Shown: positions 6,280-19,461, numbered from the stretch's first letter. The stretch: DNA of 42,700 nt from Syntrophobacteraceae bacterium (GCA_031292195.1 JARLHP010000046.1:1-42700); one strand, 5' to 3'. Program-made: numbers and translations. The notes: a model not told the origin generated them from the sequence alone.

Positions 6280-8679
6280 TCACTGCGCTGCCTGGTCGAA
6301 AACGCGACGAACTACCCGGGCAAGATTGCGGCGGCCGAAGGGTTTCATTATAAATGCGTGAATGCCGATTTCTTTGGCCGTATTCTCGCCCATGATATCG
6401 CTATATCCGGTACAAAGCACAATGGGGATATCGCGTCTTATTTCGAGCATTCCCCTGGCCATCTCCACCCCGGTCATGTGCGGCATGGTGAAATCCGTTA
6501 TGACCAGGTCGAACGCCTCCGGCTTGGATTGAAACAGTTCGATGGCCTCGAGGCTGCTGGTCAGGGCTGTTACCTGGTAGCCGAGATTAACGAGCATTCG
6601 TTTGCTCAGGGTCGCCAGCGCTAATTCATCGTCAACCAACAGGATGCGCTCGGTCCCCCCCGGGAGTTGCTCGGGCTCGATCTGATTCCCTGCTGAATTA
6701 TGTGCGATGCCCGGCAAAAGGATTTCGAATGCGGTTCCCTTTCCCGGTTCACTGTCGACCCGAATCGCCCCCTCGTGACGCTTGACGATTCCGTGCACTA
6801 CTGCAAGCCCCAGGCCGCTTCCTTCACCCACTTCCTTGGTGGTGAAATACGGGTCGAAGATTCGTTCCAGGGTGGCCGCATCCATTCCGTGGCCGGTATC
6901 GCTTACCGCCAGTCTCACATAGGCTCCGGGCTGCAGGTCTTCATAGGCGGCGGCCGCGTCCGCATCCAGCACCACTTCTCCCAGGGTCACCTTCAGTATG
7001 CCCCCGTTTTTTCGCATCGCGTGGGCCGCATTGGTGCAAAGATTGACCACCACCTGGTGCAACTGGGTCGGGTCACCAATCACGATTGCGGGGTTTTTAG
7101 AGATTTGCTGCTGCAAATCTATGGTGCTGGGCAAGGCCGCCCTCAGCAACTTCGAGGCCTCTTTAATGACGGGGGCAATCTCGATACGTTGTCGTGATTG
7201 CGCTTCCCCCTTGCGGCTGAACGCCAGGATTTGCTTCACGAGGTCTCTGGCGCGGATGGCGGCTTTGAAGACTTCTTGCAGGTCATGTTTTATGGGATCG
7301 TTTTCGGCGGTGTCCATCAACGCCATTTCGGTATAGCCCATGATGGCGCCCAGAATGTTGTTGAAGTCATGTGCAATGCCGCCGGCCAGAGTCCCGATGG
7401 CTTCCAGCTTTTGAGCTTGCCTCAACTGCGCCTCGAGGCTGCGATGTTCCGTTATGTCCCTTCCAAGCCTCACGACGTTTGAGACCATCCCCGCATCGTC
7501 CTTGACGGGGATAAATCTGTATTCCCAGATTTTTCCATCCGGTTCAGAAATGGTCTCCGTAGTGGGTTCGCCCGATGCGATGACCTGCGGTAAAAAGCAT
7601 CTATCGCATGGCCGGGTTCGACTGTGCCACAGCTTATAGCAGCAGTCTCCGATGGAACGGCCATCCCCGGATACCATGCTTTCAACCGCCTTTCTATTTG
7701 CCCACAAGGTCTTGAAATCTTTAGCGATGAACGTCAGACGGTCCGGGATGGCTTCCAGTACCGCATTGAATTGATGGAAAAGTTCTTTGTATTTGTTCTC
7801 ACTGGACAAAAGAGCATTCTCGGCAACCTTCTGTTCGGTGATATTCCTGACAAAAACAAGTGCACCGCTATTTCCCTCATATCCAAAGGGCACTCCTGAT
7901 GCTTGTACATCGACTGTGCTTCCATCGAGCTTTATGTATTGATGTTCGATTGTGGGAACAGGTGTACATTTTTCGGTCAGCAAACGCATGCGTTCGCGAA
8001 TGATCTCGCGGCTGTCCGGATGAAGTCGCTCGATTACAGGGGCGCCGATCAATTGATCTTTCGATGTGGCGCCAAAAAGATCCACGGCGGCTTTGTTGAC
8101 GAAGACAAAACGACCGCCCACACGGATGAATATGGCATCGGGGGCGCTTTCCACCAAGGTCCGGAAGTGCTGCTCGCTTCCTCTCAATGCCTCTTCGGCA
8201 TGCTTTCGTCCGGTAATCTCTGTGAACATGACCGCAAATTGCCGGGGGGCGGGCCGATAGGCGAAGACATCGAACCAGCGGCCCATGCCCGTGCTGTAGG
8301 CTTCGAAGTGTACCGGCTTGCCGGTCAATGCGACCCGATCGTAATTTTCGATCCAGGATGGTTCGATGTCCGGAAGGACCTCCAGCACGCATTTGCCGAG
8401 CAATTCCGCCCGCTTGAGCCCAGTCAACCGCTCAAAGGCAGGGTTGACATCCAGAAAGCGGTAGTCCGTTGGCCGGTCCTGTTCATCGGTGACGATCTCG
8501 TGCAGTGCGAAACCTTCGGTCATGCCGTCGAACAATGTTCGATACCGCTCCTCACTTTCCCCGGAAGTTTTCTCGGCCCCTCCGGCCCGTACACACTCCT
8601 GCTCCAATTGATGAACCCGCTCACGGAGTTGGCAGAGTTCGGCCAAGAGTTGCTCTTTGGTTTTAGTTTCGTCCCGCAC
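6280..8679 (-). CDS. Hybrid sensor histidine kinase, three PAS domains plus receiver
   Basis: A 799-aa soluble protein from a GTG with gaggag 7 bases upstream. Order: short coiled coil (1-45), PAS (about 45-160), PAS (about 168-285), PAS (about 295-412), HisKA with His437 (GGIAHDFNN), HATPase (N-box about 541-552, DTGHGMD at 594-600, GSGLGLA at 620-626), and a C-terminal receiver with Asp682/Asp683 and phospho-acceptor Asp729 (VITDFTMP). There is no membrane segment, so it senses a cytoplasmic signal. The third PAS carries C347-x10-C358-x2-C361, a cluster with the same spacing in the kinase at 24421-27900. The attached receiver suggests self-phosphorelay to an unlinked partner. The next gene upstream is GalT-like. 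Confidence 0.92.
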   Translation of the reverse strand: MRDETKTKEQLLAELCQLRERVHQLEQECVRAGGAEKTSGESEERYRTLFDGMTEGFALHEIVTDEQDRPTDYRFLDVNPAFERLTGLKRAELLGKCVLEVLPDIEPSWIENYDRVALTGKPVHFEAYSTGMGRWFDVFAYRPAPRQFAVMFTEITGRKHAEEALRGSEQHFRTLVESAPDAIFIRVGGRFVFVNKAAVDLFGATSKDQLIGAPVIERLHPDSREIIRERMRLLTEKCTPVPTIEHQYIKLDGSTVDVQASGVPFGYEGNSGALVFVRNITEQKVAENALLSSENKYKELFHQFNAVLEAIPDRLTFIAKDFKTLWANRKAVESMVSGDGRSIGDCCYKLWHSRTRPCDRCFLPQVIASGEPTTETISEPDGKIWEYRFIPVKDDAGMVSNVVRLGRDITEHRSLEAQLRQAQKLEAIGTLAGGIAHDFNNILGAIMGYTEMALMDTAENDPIKHDLQEVFKAAIRARDLVKQILAFSRKGEAQSRQRIEIAPVIKEASKLLRAALPSTIDLQQQISKNPAIVIGDPTQLHQVVVNLCTNAAHAMRKNGGILKVTLGEVVLDADAAAAYEDLQPGAYVRLAVSDTGHGMDAATLERIFDPYFTTKEVGEGSGLGLAVVHGIVKRHEGAIRVDSEPGKGTAFEILLPGIAHNSAGNQIEPEQLPGGTERILLVDDELALATLSKRMLVNLGYQVTALTSSLEAIELFQSKPEAFDLVITDFTMPHMTGVEMARGMLEIRRDIPIVLCTGYSDIMGENTAKEIGIHAFIMKPFGRRNLARVVRRVFDQAAQ

Positions 8680-8705
8680 ACCCCACTCCTCGAAAGACCA
8701 AACGC

Positions 8706-9746
8706 CTAGGCCGGAATTTGTGTTCGCCAGAACGGCCGCGCCTTCCGGCAGGTTAGCTCCGGAGCGCTGAAAGTTGCCATGTCACCCAACATTACCTCGA
8801 AACCGGTAAAATCACTGCGCACCCATGGAGCATAATTGCTGCGCACGGTCATGACCACCCGCAGCTCCACATCGTCCGAGCCGTCTTCGAGCAAAAGCAT
8901 CCCCAGGTTGTATCCATTGCGGCCCAGGCTCCGGTAGAAGCGCTGTGTGTTAAGAACTCCCCGCGCCAGGTCTTCCCATTGAACTTCGGTGACTTGTCCA
9001 AGAGAGCAAACGGTCGGCAGGAGACCCCATATCTCGAAAAAGCCCTCCGGCGCAAAAGCTGCCAGCCAATGCCAGGAGCCTGTAGGCCCGATATAGCGTT
9101 GATCTGATTTCTGCTCCGCCTGGAGGTAGTCGGAGAAAAGACGCGAGCCGGTGCGCAACCGGTACTGAGAGGCGCGAACCTGCAGAATGCGCTGGAAATT
9201 TGCGGGAATGCGATCGGCCTGAATCTGCAGATGCGGGTGGAGCAGAGACCCTCCCGCCGAGGGAAGGTGATTCTGGGTGATCGCCATGAAAACCGCCGCG
9301 GTGTCATAGGATGCAATGCGCAGGAGATAGTCCCGGCTGTTGAGGAAGCTGTCCACATAGGATTGCAGGGAGGCCGTCCCTATCTCCACGAAGTGGTTGT
9401 CGTCGAAAATGGACACCGCGGAGTAGCGTCCATAGGGGAACAAGTTGGGAAAAAGGATGGAAGTTCCACGCCTTATACATCCTTCGGACCACAAATCGGG
9501 CGGCAGTTTCGGGGTATGGGTCAAGACCCGCGCGCGGCAGAATGGACACGATGCCCTGTCCTCGGCAAAAGGCGGGGGCGCCGGCAGAGTCTCGGCGCCG
9601 GCTTCGCGCTCTTCGCCCCGACTGTAGGTGATGCGGCAAGTACGTCCCGTAACGGGGTTTACCCGGACCTCGATTTGCCTGTCGGCCTCCAGACCGCCAG
9701 GCAAAACGATCCTGGAACCGAACCTCTCTTGCTTGAATTCCAGCAT
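8706..9746 (-). CDS. GalT-like nucleotidyltransferase (HIT superfamily)
   Basis: A 346-aa protein starting at the ATG at 9746 with gagga 8-9 bases upstream; an upstream TTG at 9833 is open but weaker. Two features identify the galactose-1-phosphate uridylyltransferase fold: a CPFC zinc knuckle in the N-terminal half, and the active-site triad HPHLQ (GGSLLHPHLQ), where GalT has HPHGQ and the second His forms the nucleotidyl intermediate. The Leu in place of Gly and the divergent C-terminal half mean the sugar substrate may not be galactose-1-phosphate. It lies between a sensor kinase and a sugar-nucleotide decarboxylase on the same strand, consistent with sugar-nucleotide metabolism. Confidence 0.75.
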   Translation of the reverse strand: MLEFKQERFGSRIVLPGGLEADRQIEVRVNPVTGRTCRITYSRGEEREAGAETLPAPPPFAEDRASCPFCRARVLTHTPKLPPDLWSEGCIRRGTSILFPNLFPYGRYSAVSIFDDNHFVEIGTASLQSYVDSFLNSRDYLLRIASYDTAAVFMAITQNHLPSAGGSLLHPHLQIQADRIPANFQRILQVRASQYRLRTGSRLFSDYLQAEQKSDQRYIGPTGSWHWLAAFAPEGFFEIWGLLPTVCSLGQVTEVQWEDLARGVLNTQRFYRSLGRNGYNLGMLLLEDGSDDVELRVVMTVRSNYAPWVRSDFTGFEVMLGDMATFSAPELTCRKARPFWRTQIPA

Positions 9747-9898
9747 GGACTTTTTCCTCTGGTCTTCATGTAAGAAATCAACCACAGGGGGTTCTTTTCC
9801 AGGATCGGCTCGATCATTCGCATCAAAATTCAACCATCAATCGGAGCTTTCGGTCAGCAACCGGGGTTTGAGCGAGAGAAGAATTTTTCCGCCCTGTC

Positions 9899-10888
9899 TT
9901 AGGCTCTTGGCGAATACGTTGGGAGCCCGGCCTCGGACCCCTTCGATCTCAGCAGGTCGTCGAAATAATCGATAGTCTTTCTAAGCCCCTGTTCCAGCGG
10001 GACCTTGGGCTCCCAACCAAGCTTTTCCCGCGCCAACGATATATCCGGTTTTCGTTTTACCGGATCGTCCTGGGGGAGGGGATTGCGAACCAGAGAGGAC
10101 TTCGATCCCGTCATTTCGATTACCATGTCCGCCAGCTCCAGGATGGTGAACTCGACGGGGTTTCCAAGATTGACCGGCCCCGTAAAGCCCTTGGGGGAGT
10201 TCATCAGCCTCATGAAGCCCTCTATCAGGTCATCGACGTAGCAAAAGGAGCGGGTCTGTTTGCCGTCTCCATAAATGGTGATGGGTTGCCCGTTCAGGGC
10301 CTGAACGATAAAGTTGGACACCACCCGGCCGTCGTTGGGGTGCATCCTGGGTCCATAGGTGTTGAAAATCCTCGCCACCTTGATATCGAGTGCGTGCTGC
10401 CGGTGGTAGTCGAAAAAAAGAGTCTCCGCGCACCGCTTGCCCTCGTCATAGCAGGACCGGGGACCGATGGGGTTGACGTTGCCCCAGTAGCTCTCCTTCT
10501 GCGGGTGCTCGAAGGGGTTGCCGTACACCTCTGAAGTGGAAGCCTGCATGATTTTTATCTTCAATCGCTTGGCCAGCCCCAGCATGTTGATCGACCCGTG
10601 CACGTTTACCTTGGTGGTCTGGACCGGATCGTTCTGATAGTGAATGGGAGAGGCGGGACAGGCAAGGTTGTAAATCTCGTCGACCTCGATATACATAGGA
10701 TAGGTGATATCGTGCCTCATTAGTTCGAAATAGGGGTTGGCCAAAAGATCGACGATGTTCCTTTTGCTGCCCGTGTATAGATTGTCGATACACAGAACAT
10801 CCTGCTGCTCTTTTAGGAGCCGTTCGCAAAGATGGGACCCGAGAAACCCGGCCCCGCCGGTTACTGCACATCTTTTTCGAAGATGCAT
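9899..10888 (-). CDS. UDP-glucuronate decarboxylase-type SDR epimerase
   Basis: A 329-aa extended short-chain dehydrogenase. The start is the ATG at 10888 (MHLRKR), which follows gaggaaaaccgcc; an upstream ATG at 10903 lacks a site. NAD-binding motif [10 protein letters not shown] near residues 11-20, [10 protein letters not shown], the substrate loop [11 protein letters not shown] typical of UDP-xylose synthases, and catalytic Tyr147-x3-Lys151 (CYDEGK). These enzymes oxidise UDP-glucuronate at C4, decarboxylate it and reduce it to UDP-xylose, a precursor for surface glycans. The C-terminal part ([15 protein letters not shown]) is standard. The downstream gene is GalT-like, 152 bases away. 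Confidence 0.88.
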   Translation of the reverse strand: MHLRKRCAVTGGAGFLGSHLCERLLKEQQDVLCIDNLYTGSKRNIVDLLANPYFELMRHDITYPMYIEVDEIYNLACPASPIHYQNDPVQTTKVNVHGSINMLGLAKRLKIKIMQASTSEVYGNPFEHPQKESYWGNVNPIGPRSCYDEGKRCAETLFFDYHRQHALDIKVARIFNTYGPRMHPNDGRVVSNFIVQALNGQPITIYGDGKQTRSFCYVDDLIEGFMRLMNSPKGFTGPVNLGNPVEFTILELADMVIEMTGSKSSLVRNPLPQDDPVKRKPDISLAREKLGWEPKVPLEQGLRKTIDYFDDLLRSKGSEAGLPTYSPRA

Positions 10889-11254
10889 GGCGGTTTTCCT
10901 CATAATTGGCAAATTATTACAAAGTCTTCGAGCGGGCGATTGTTCCGAACTACCCAAACCCGCGCAATTATACCCGTTTGCATCGCATTTACAACTTTTC
11001 TGCGAAATTCCAACCGGAAGGGTTTTTCCACGCGAAGCCGCACACGGAAATAATTCTTTTCATGATTTCCGGGTGGCGCAGGAAAGTACAAAAAGCTTTC
11101 TCACGCGAAGCCGCGAAGACGCGAAGAAGCTAAGACGCGAAGGAAGAATGCTTTTGTCTCAACCAGGGGACGTGAATTACTGCTCCGAAAAGTCCCTCCC
11201 GGCACCCGATTAACCGGCTCTTCCGATTCACCGATTCACCCATTCACCGGCTCT
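10889..11254. other. Intergenic stretch with gcgaagccgcg-type repeats
   Basis: About 365 bases. The segment around 11028-11145 repeats variants of cgcgaag (for example tcacgcgaagccgcgaagacgcgaag), and about 11210-11255 repeats gattcaccgattcaccc. No coding signal or clear terminator is seen for the peptidase gene that ends at 11255 on the minus strand. Confidence 0.5.
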
Positions 11255-13087
11255 TCATGTATTGCGCAATTCACCCGACAAGGCTTTTTCAAATTTTTCT
11301 TTCTGCTTGAGCAGGTAATCGTGCAGAGTGCCCCCCTGCGAGATCGCCTCGTCGATGGTGGACACCGCGTCCGCATACATGCCGTTGGCGTAATAAGCCT
11401 CGGCCAGCGTATCCAGAAAAATGGGGGCGGGGTCGAGGGATGCGGCCTTCAACGCCAGTTTTAGGGCTTCCTCCGGGTGGCGGTAGGAATAGGGGCCGGT
11501 CGCATAGAGCCAGGCCAGGTTGTTCAAGGCGGTTGCATCGTCGGGCGTCCTGGAAATGGCCGCCCTCAGGACCGATTCGCCTTCCGAGTATCTGCCCGTC
11601 TGGCAGAGAAGAGTCCCGTAGGCCGAAAGATACTCCACATTGTCCGGGTCTTGCGCAATGGCGTGTTCGAGTGTTCGAAGATTGACGATGGTTTGAAGCT
11701 CACTGGAAAGACCGGCCTTGTTGGCCCTATAATTGGCGAAAATAAGACCGGAAACCACCGCCGCAAATATCAGGGCGGACCCGTAGAGTTTGCGGTTGTG
11801 CCTGCGGACCAGGTCCCGGTTCCTGAAAGCCTCCACCAAAAAATCGACTCTTTGCCTGATGCTGTAATGGTGCCAGCTGGGTAGGTCTTCTATCCGGCCG
11901 CTGTAGTAGGCTATCTTCTGAAGGGAGGTGATCAGCGGCTGAGGACTTCCCACCAGTTCCATGGCGTAGAGGTCGGCCTGCCGCTCGCTGTTGCGCAGAA
12001 AATAGCCGAAGACGAACCTCAGAAAAAGGACCATTGCCAGGGCTATGGGCAGAGCGGAAAGAAGAGAAAACAGGGAGGGGGCAAAACCGCTGGTGGCGAC
12101 CGACCAGTCGAAGATGGTCCTGTTGGACAGCGCCAGCCACTTCAAAGTGTCGCCCAGGTTTCCCACCAGGACGACGAAAAGGATCAAAAGCGCCACGAAC
12201 AGGAGCATGTGTTTTTTTCGCACGTGCCCCATCTCGTGGGCGATTACGGCTTTGAGTTCGCCAATGTCCAGCGCGTCCAACAAACCGGATGTAATCAGGA
12301 TGTAGCGCAACCGAGGCAGAATGCCCACCACGCCGGCCGTCAGGATCTCCGCGCCGAAAAGCGGCCAGAGGAGGAGCCCGCCGGTTTTGAAGTCATGTTG
12401 CTCGCAAAATTCCTGCAGTTCATACTTTTTAAAATCCTGCGGGAGCGGCTTGCAGCCCCACAGCCGAATCACCAGCCAGGGACCGAACATCACGAACCCG
12501 ACCAGCGCCACGGAAATCATCGCCACCTGGGCCAGATCCGAAGACATGAAAGCGGGCGCTTTAATTAACTCCAGCAGGTCGGCGGCGATGGAGATCAGGA
12601 GCCAGGGCGCCAGGATGACGGAACTGAAGGAAAGGTGTCCCTTTATGAAATGCGCTCGGGATGACTCGGCGCCGGAGAGCGCATCGTGGACCGGCTGGCC
12701 GAAATACCAGACCACCGCCAGGTGGAGCATGTAGATCGCCAGGCCGATAATTCCCGAGACGGTCATGAACTTGTTGTAGCCGGGAATTACGCCCAGGAAG
12801 GCGCCAAGATTGAAGCCGTACAGATAGGTTCCGAGAAACCCGATGGCCGCGATGGATAAAAACGTCTCCGAGCGGAAATAGGCGCGGCTGAGTGCGGACG
12901 CGGGAGCGCCTTCAGTGGCGGGCTTTCGCAGTCTGGCAAAAGCGCGCCGGCAGCAGAAGATAAAAAAACAAAACAGGGCGGCGATGTAGAGAGCATCCGG
13001 CCAGTGGACCGCAGGCGGCCTGCCTGTTTGAGGCTGGATGCTGAAAAGCAGCAGCACTACGATAAAGTAGATGAGTTGATTATACAT
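11255..13087 (-). CDS. Membrane M48 zinc metallopeptidase with C-terminal TPR
   Basis: A 610-aa protein. The first 215 residues or so hold several hydrophobic segments (around 4-18, 33-45, 75-100, 110-130, 155-175, 185-210). The HEXXH zinc site is His284-Glu285-x2-His288 (VIAHEMGHV), with the third ligand in NSERQADLYA (Glu368), as in the Ste24/HtpX family. Two more membrane spans follow the site (295-312, 340-362). Residues 470-590 or so carry TPR-like helices (DDATALNNLAWLYATG, AEAYYANGMYADAV). The family cleaves membrane or misfolded proteins at the cytoplasmic face; the TPR probably recruits a partner. It is 52 bases after purF on the same strand and may be the last gene of that unit. The ribosome site is weak. 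Confidence 0.88.
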   Translation of the reverse strand: MYNQLIYFIVVLLLFSIQPQTGRPPAVHWPDALYIAALFCFFIFCCRRAFARLRKPATEGAPASALSRAYFRSETFLSIAAIGFLGTYLYGFNLGAFLGVIPGYNKFMTVSGIIGLAIYMLHLAVVWYFGQPVHDALSGAESSRAHFIKGHLSFSSVILAPWLLISIAADLLELIKAPAFMSSDLAQVAMISVALVGFVMFGPWLVIRLWGCKPLPQDFKKYELQEFCEQHDFKTGGLLLWPLFGAEILTAGVVGILPRLRYILITSGLLDALDIGELKAVIAHEMGHVRKKHMLLFVALLILFVVLVGNLGDTLKWLALSNRTIFDWSVATSGFAPSLFSLLSALPIALAMVLFLRFVFGYFLRNSERQADLYAMELVGSPQPLITSLQKIAYYSGRIEDLPSWHHYSIRQRVDFLVEAFRNRDLVRRHNRKLYGSALIFAAVVSGLIFANYRANKAGLSSELQTIVNLRTLEHAIAQDPDNVEYLSAYGTLLCQTGRYSEGESVLRAAISRTPDDATALNNLAWLYATGPYSYRHPEEALKLALKAASLDPAPIFLDTLAEAYYANGMYADAVSTIDEAISQGGTLHDYLLKQKEKFEKALSGELRNT

Positions 13088-13139
13088 TTATAAAGTTTTG
13101 AGTCCTCAGTTCCTTTCTATCGAAAACTGAAGGTAAGAC

Positions 13140-14639
13140 TCAAGCACGGAGATTACATCCGGGACGCATCGGATCTCTATCCTCGAAGCAATGTTTTCCG
13201 ACCTCATCGACGAATTGAACCGGATAGTCCCCGTTAAAGCACGCAAGGCAGAAGGGATGGTCGCTCGACACCGCCCCGGCGGCTTCCAGCAATCCTTCGA
13301 TGCTCAGGTAATTGAGCGAATCGAGGCCGATGTAATCCCGCGTTTCCGCCACCGTGTGTGAGGCGGCGATCAATTCGCCCTTGGTCGAAAAGTCGATTCC
13401 GTAAGGGCAGGGGAAGCGGTGAGGGGGGCAGCTGACCAGCATGTGAATCTCTTTCGCCCCGGCTTGTCGCAGCGAGTTGATCCTGGTCTTGGTGGTGGTG
13501 CCCCGAATTATGGAGTCCTCCACCAGAAGAACGCTCTTATCCTTCAGCAATCCACGCACCGGGTTCAATTTGACTTTCACCTGGAATTGGCGCATCGCCT
13601 GGCTGGGTTGAATGAACGTGCGGCCCACGTAATGATTTCGTATCACCCCCATTTCCAGGGGAATATTGTTGGTATGGGCAAACCCGATGGCGGCGTAATT
13701 TCCCGAGTCGGGGAAGGGCATGAGCAAATCGGCGTGGACCGAGGGGTTCTCCTTGGCCAGCAGCGTCCCCAGCCTCTTTCGGAACATGTAGACGTTCTGG
13801 TTGAAAATATTGCTGTCCGGTCTTGCGAAGTAGATGAATTCAAAAATGCAATAAGACGGAGGCTTTTTGGGAAAAGGGAAAATCGAACGTAGACCGTCCT
13901 CGTCGATAATCAGGATTTCCCCCGGCTCCACATCCCGGATGTAGGTGGCCTCCACCAGGTCCAGGGCGCAGGTCTCCGAAGCCAGCACATAACCGCCGCC
14001 CTCCATTTCGCCCAGGCAAAGGGGCCTGAAACCGTTGGGGTCCCGCACCCCGATGAGCGTGTCTTTGGTGCTCATAACCAGCGAGTAGGCGCCCTGGACC
14101 CTTTTTAAGGTCTCTACCAGGGCTTCCTCAATACCGTAGGACAGATTCCTGGCCAGCAGGTGCATGAAGATTTCGGTGTCCATCGTGGAGCGAAAAATCG
14201 CTCCCTTTCTCTCCAGTTCGCGCCGCAGTTCGACTGCGTTTACCAGGTTGCCGTTGTGGCCGATGGCATAGTGGTTGTTGCCGTGGAAAACCACGAAAGG
14301 CTGCGCGTTGGAGGCAAGGGATGAGCCGGTGGTGGAGTAGCGCACGTGACCTATGGCCACGTAGCCCTTGAGCGACTGGAGGATCTCTTCGTTGAATATG
14401 TCGTGGACCAGCCCCATGCTCTTGTGCGCGATGATCCGGCTGCCGTCCGAGACTGCGATTCCACCGCTTTCCTGGCCACGATGCTGAAGCGCGTAGAGGC
14501 CGAAATAGGAAAGTTTGGCCGCGTCCTCATGGCCGAAAACCCCGAAGATGCCGCACTCTTCCTTTTTGGTCGGAATATATGGCGTCAAAATCCGCCCTGT
14601 GGCGAAGTCGTCGCACTCAGGCAGCTTGTTTTCTGTCAC
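13140..14639 (-). CDS. purF: Amidophosphoribosyltransferase
   Basis: A 499-aa enzyme of the first committed step of purine synthesis: PRPP plus glutamine gives 5-phosphoribosylamine. The start is the GTG at 14639 (aaagga, about 7 bases upstream); the longer frame from 14678 would overlap carB. The Ntn glutaminase begins at Cys29 (EECGIFGVFG), so a propeptide of about 28 residues must be removed, as in the Bacillus-type enzyme. YALQHRGQESGG follows. The phosphoribosyltransferase domain has VLLVEDSIIRGTTT for PRPP binding. Cysteines near the C-terminus (CPPHRFPCPYG and FCLACFNGDYP) fit the [4Fe-4S]-binding Bacillus-type group. It is 19 bases after carB. Confidence 0.97.
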   Translation of the reverse strand: MTENKLPECDDFATGRILTPYIPTKKEECGIFGVFGHEDAAKLSYFGLYALQHRGQESGGIAVSDGSRIIAHKSMGLVHDIFNEEILQSLKGYVAIGHVRYSTTGSSLASNAQPFVVFHGNNHYAIGHNGNLVNAVELRRELERKGAIFRSTMDTEIFMHLLARNLSYGIEEALVETLKRVQGAYSLVMSTKDTLIGVRDPNGFRPLCLGEMEGGGYVLASETCALDLVEATYIRDVEPGEILIIDEDGLRSIFPFPKKPPSYCIFEFIYFARPDSNIFNQNVYMFRKRLGTLLAKENPSVHADLLMPFPDSGNYAAIGFAHTNNIPLEMGVIRNHYVGRTFIQPSQAMRQFQVKVKLNPVRGLLKDKSVLLVEDSIIRGTTTKTRINSLRQAGAKEIHMLVSCPPHRFPCPYGIDFSTKGELIAASHTVAETRDYIGLDSLNYLSIEGLLEAAGAVSSDHPFCLACFNGDYPVQFVDEVGKHCFEDRDPMRPGCNLRA

Positions 14640-14658
14640 TGTTCTATCCTTTCGAAAC

Positions 14659-17898
<3,240 letters not shown>

Positions 17899-17927
17899 TT
17901 AACTGGGCTTCCTTGAATGCTCGCTCG

Positions 17928-19091
17928 TTATACGACTGCTTTCATGGCCGGCTTATATTTTTCGATCATGTCCATAAACCGGTCGAAAAGGTAAGAGGCG
18001 TCATGGGGGCCGGGAGAGGCTTCCGGGTGATACTGGACACAGAAGGCGGGAAGCTCCAGGTGAGCCAGACCTTCCAGGGTGTTGTCATTGAGGTTTATGT
18101 GCGTGAGCCTTACAGGCATGTGCGATAGAGATTCCTGATCGACGCTGAACCCGTGGTTCTGCGAGGTGATCTCGATTTTGCCGGTGGTCAGATCCTTTAC
18201 CGGCTGGTTTGCGCCGCGGTGGCCGAATTTCAGCTTGAAAGTCTTTCCCCCCATCGCCAGTCCCATCATCTGGTGGCCAAGGCAGATGCCGAACAGGGGT
18301 TTTTGGCCCAAAAGGCTCCGGACCGTTTCCACAACGTAGTGGACGGCGGAAGGGTCGCCCGGACCGTTGGAAAGAAAAATTCCGTCCGGGTTGCAGGATA
18401 GAATCTGCGAAGCGCTGGTGTCGGCCGGAAAAACAAGCACCTGGCAGCCCCGATTTTCCAGCATGCGAAGAATATTGTACTTTATCCCGCAGTCAAGAGC
18501 CGCCACCCGCAGCCTGGAGTCGCTTGGCAGCCAGTCGGGGGAATCGATTTCTTCTCTTTTGCCGTTTAGCCACCGGTAAGGCTTCTTACAGGTAACTTCC
18601 TTCACCAGGTCTATCCCGTTCAACCCCGGGTATGCCCGGATCTGCTCCATCAGTTCGGCCAGGTTGTCGGTGTCGGTGGCGATGATTCCGCGCATCGCCC
18701 CGCTTACCCGCAGGTGCCTGGTAAGCGCGCGCGTGTCTATGCCCTCTATACCGATTTTACCGTATTCGGCCAGAAAATCGGCCAGGGATCGCTCACTTTG
18801 CCAGTTGCTGGCAAAATCCTGGTATTCCTTGACGATGAAACCTTCCACCTGGACGGCGGCCGATTCCATATCGTCTTTGTTGATGCCGTAAGTGCCGGTC
18901 AAAGGATAGGTCATCGTCACGATCTGGCCTTTGTAGGACGGATCGGTCAGCACCTCCTGGTAGCCGGTCATGCTGGTGTTGAAAACCACCTCTCCCGGCG
19001 TCCTGCCGCTGCCCGAAAAGGCGTATCCGTGAAAAACGGTCCCGTCCTCCAGCAAAAGAACTGCTTTGGGGCGATTCCAGGGAAGACTCAT
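17928..19091 (-). CDS. carA: Carbamoyl-phosphate synthase small subunit
   Basis: 387 aa from the ATG at 19091 with gagga 9 bases upstream. The frame is open to 19346, but that extension runs into intergenic repeats and has no family resemblance. The N-terminal CPSase domain (AVLLLEDGTVFHG, TGYQEVLTDPSY) is followed by a class I glutamine amidotransferase with the nucleophile in FGICLGHQMMGLA and the His-Glu pair in QYHPEASPGPHD. It hydrolyses glutamine and passes ammonia to CarB. First gene of the carA-carB-purF unit, divergent from glnE. Confidence 0.97.
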   Translation of the reverse strand: MSLPWNRPKAVLLLEDGTVFHGYAFSGSGRTPGEVVFNTSMTGYQEVLTDPSYKGQIVTMTYPLTGTYGINKDDMESAAVQVEGFIVKEYQDFASNWQSERSLADFLAEYGKIGIEGIDTRALTRHLRVSGAMRGIIATDTDNLAELMEQIRAYPGLNGIDLVKEVTCKKPYRWLNGKREEIDSPDWLPSDSRLRVAALDCGIKYNILRMLENRGCQVLVFPADTSASQILSCNPDGIFLSNGPGDPSAVHYVVETVRSLLGQKPLFGICLGHQMMGLAMGGKTFKLKFGHRGANQPVKDLTTGKIEITSQNHGFSVDQESLSHMPVRLTHINLNDNTLEGLAHLELPAFCVQYHPEASPGPHDASYLFDRFMDMIEKYKPAMKAVV

Positions 19092-19286
19092 AAAAGGTTC
19101 CTCGCAGCTTCGATTCCACTGGTAAAAATTCAATTCTATTCCGGAGATGTTCTTGAAACACAATTGTAACGGGTACGCGCGAAATGGCAAACTTTTATAG
19201 AACCCCGGAATGTTCAGCGCGGGCCATACTATGATAAAGTTGCGGCCGGATGCAATAAAAACCGAATCCACCGCGGAGACGCTGCT

Positions 19287-19332
19287 TGTTGGGCTAAGCG
19301 CTGTAGGTTGGGCTAAGCGCAGCGCAGCCCAA
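19287..19332. repeat. ttgggct...agcccaa palindromic repeat
   Basis: The core runs from ttgggct (19309-19315) to agcccaa (19326-19332), with an extra left half (tgttgggctaagcgctg) starting at 19287. A related element with gatgggt/acccatc arms sits at 34786-34812. This type of intergenic palindrome is widespread in bacterial genomes. Confidence 0.65.
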
Positions 19333-19354
19333 CAAAATCTTTTCACCGCCTTTT

Positions 19355-19428
19355 CACCGCAGAGAGCGCGAAGAAAGGACCGGGTATATAACGTTTGCCA
19401 TCTCTGCGTTCTCTGCGGCTCTGCGGTG
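19355..19428. repeat. caccgcagag...ctctgcggtg inverted repeat
   Basis: Perfect 10-bp arms at 19355-19364 and 19419-19428 enclose internal agagcgcgaag and ctctgcgttctctgcgg segments that can extend the pairing. It is an intergenic repeat family seen in many genomes (recalled). Confidence 0.65.
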
Positions 19429-19461
19429 GATTATAGTTCTTTGCCGCCCGAGGGGGGATCA

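Larger units (their letters stand above)
19092..19461. other. Divergent carA-glnE spacer with two repeat elements
   Basis: About 370 bases that must carry promoters for both directions. It contains two palindromic repeat elements (19287-19332 and 19355-19428), listed separately. I could not assign -35/-10 boxes confidently. Confidence 0.5.

Noticed and set aside
11440..11884. Plus-strand frames across the M48 peptidase gene, and similar long frames opposite carB, glnE, purF and etfA
   Set aside because: They are antisense shadows of GC-rich genes; the sense strands have clear family motifs.
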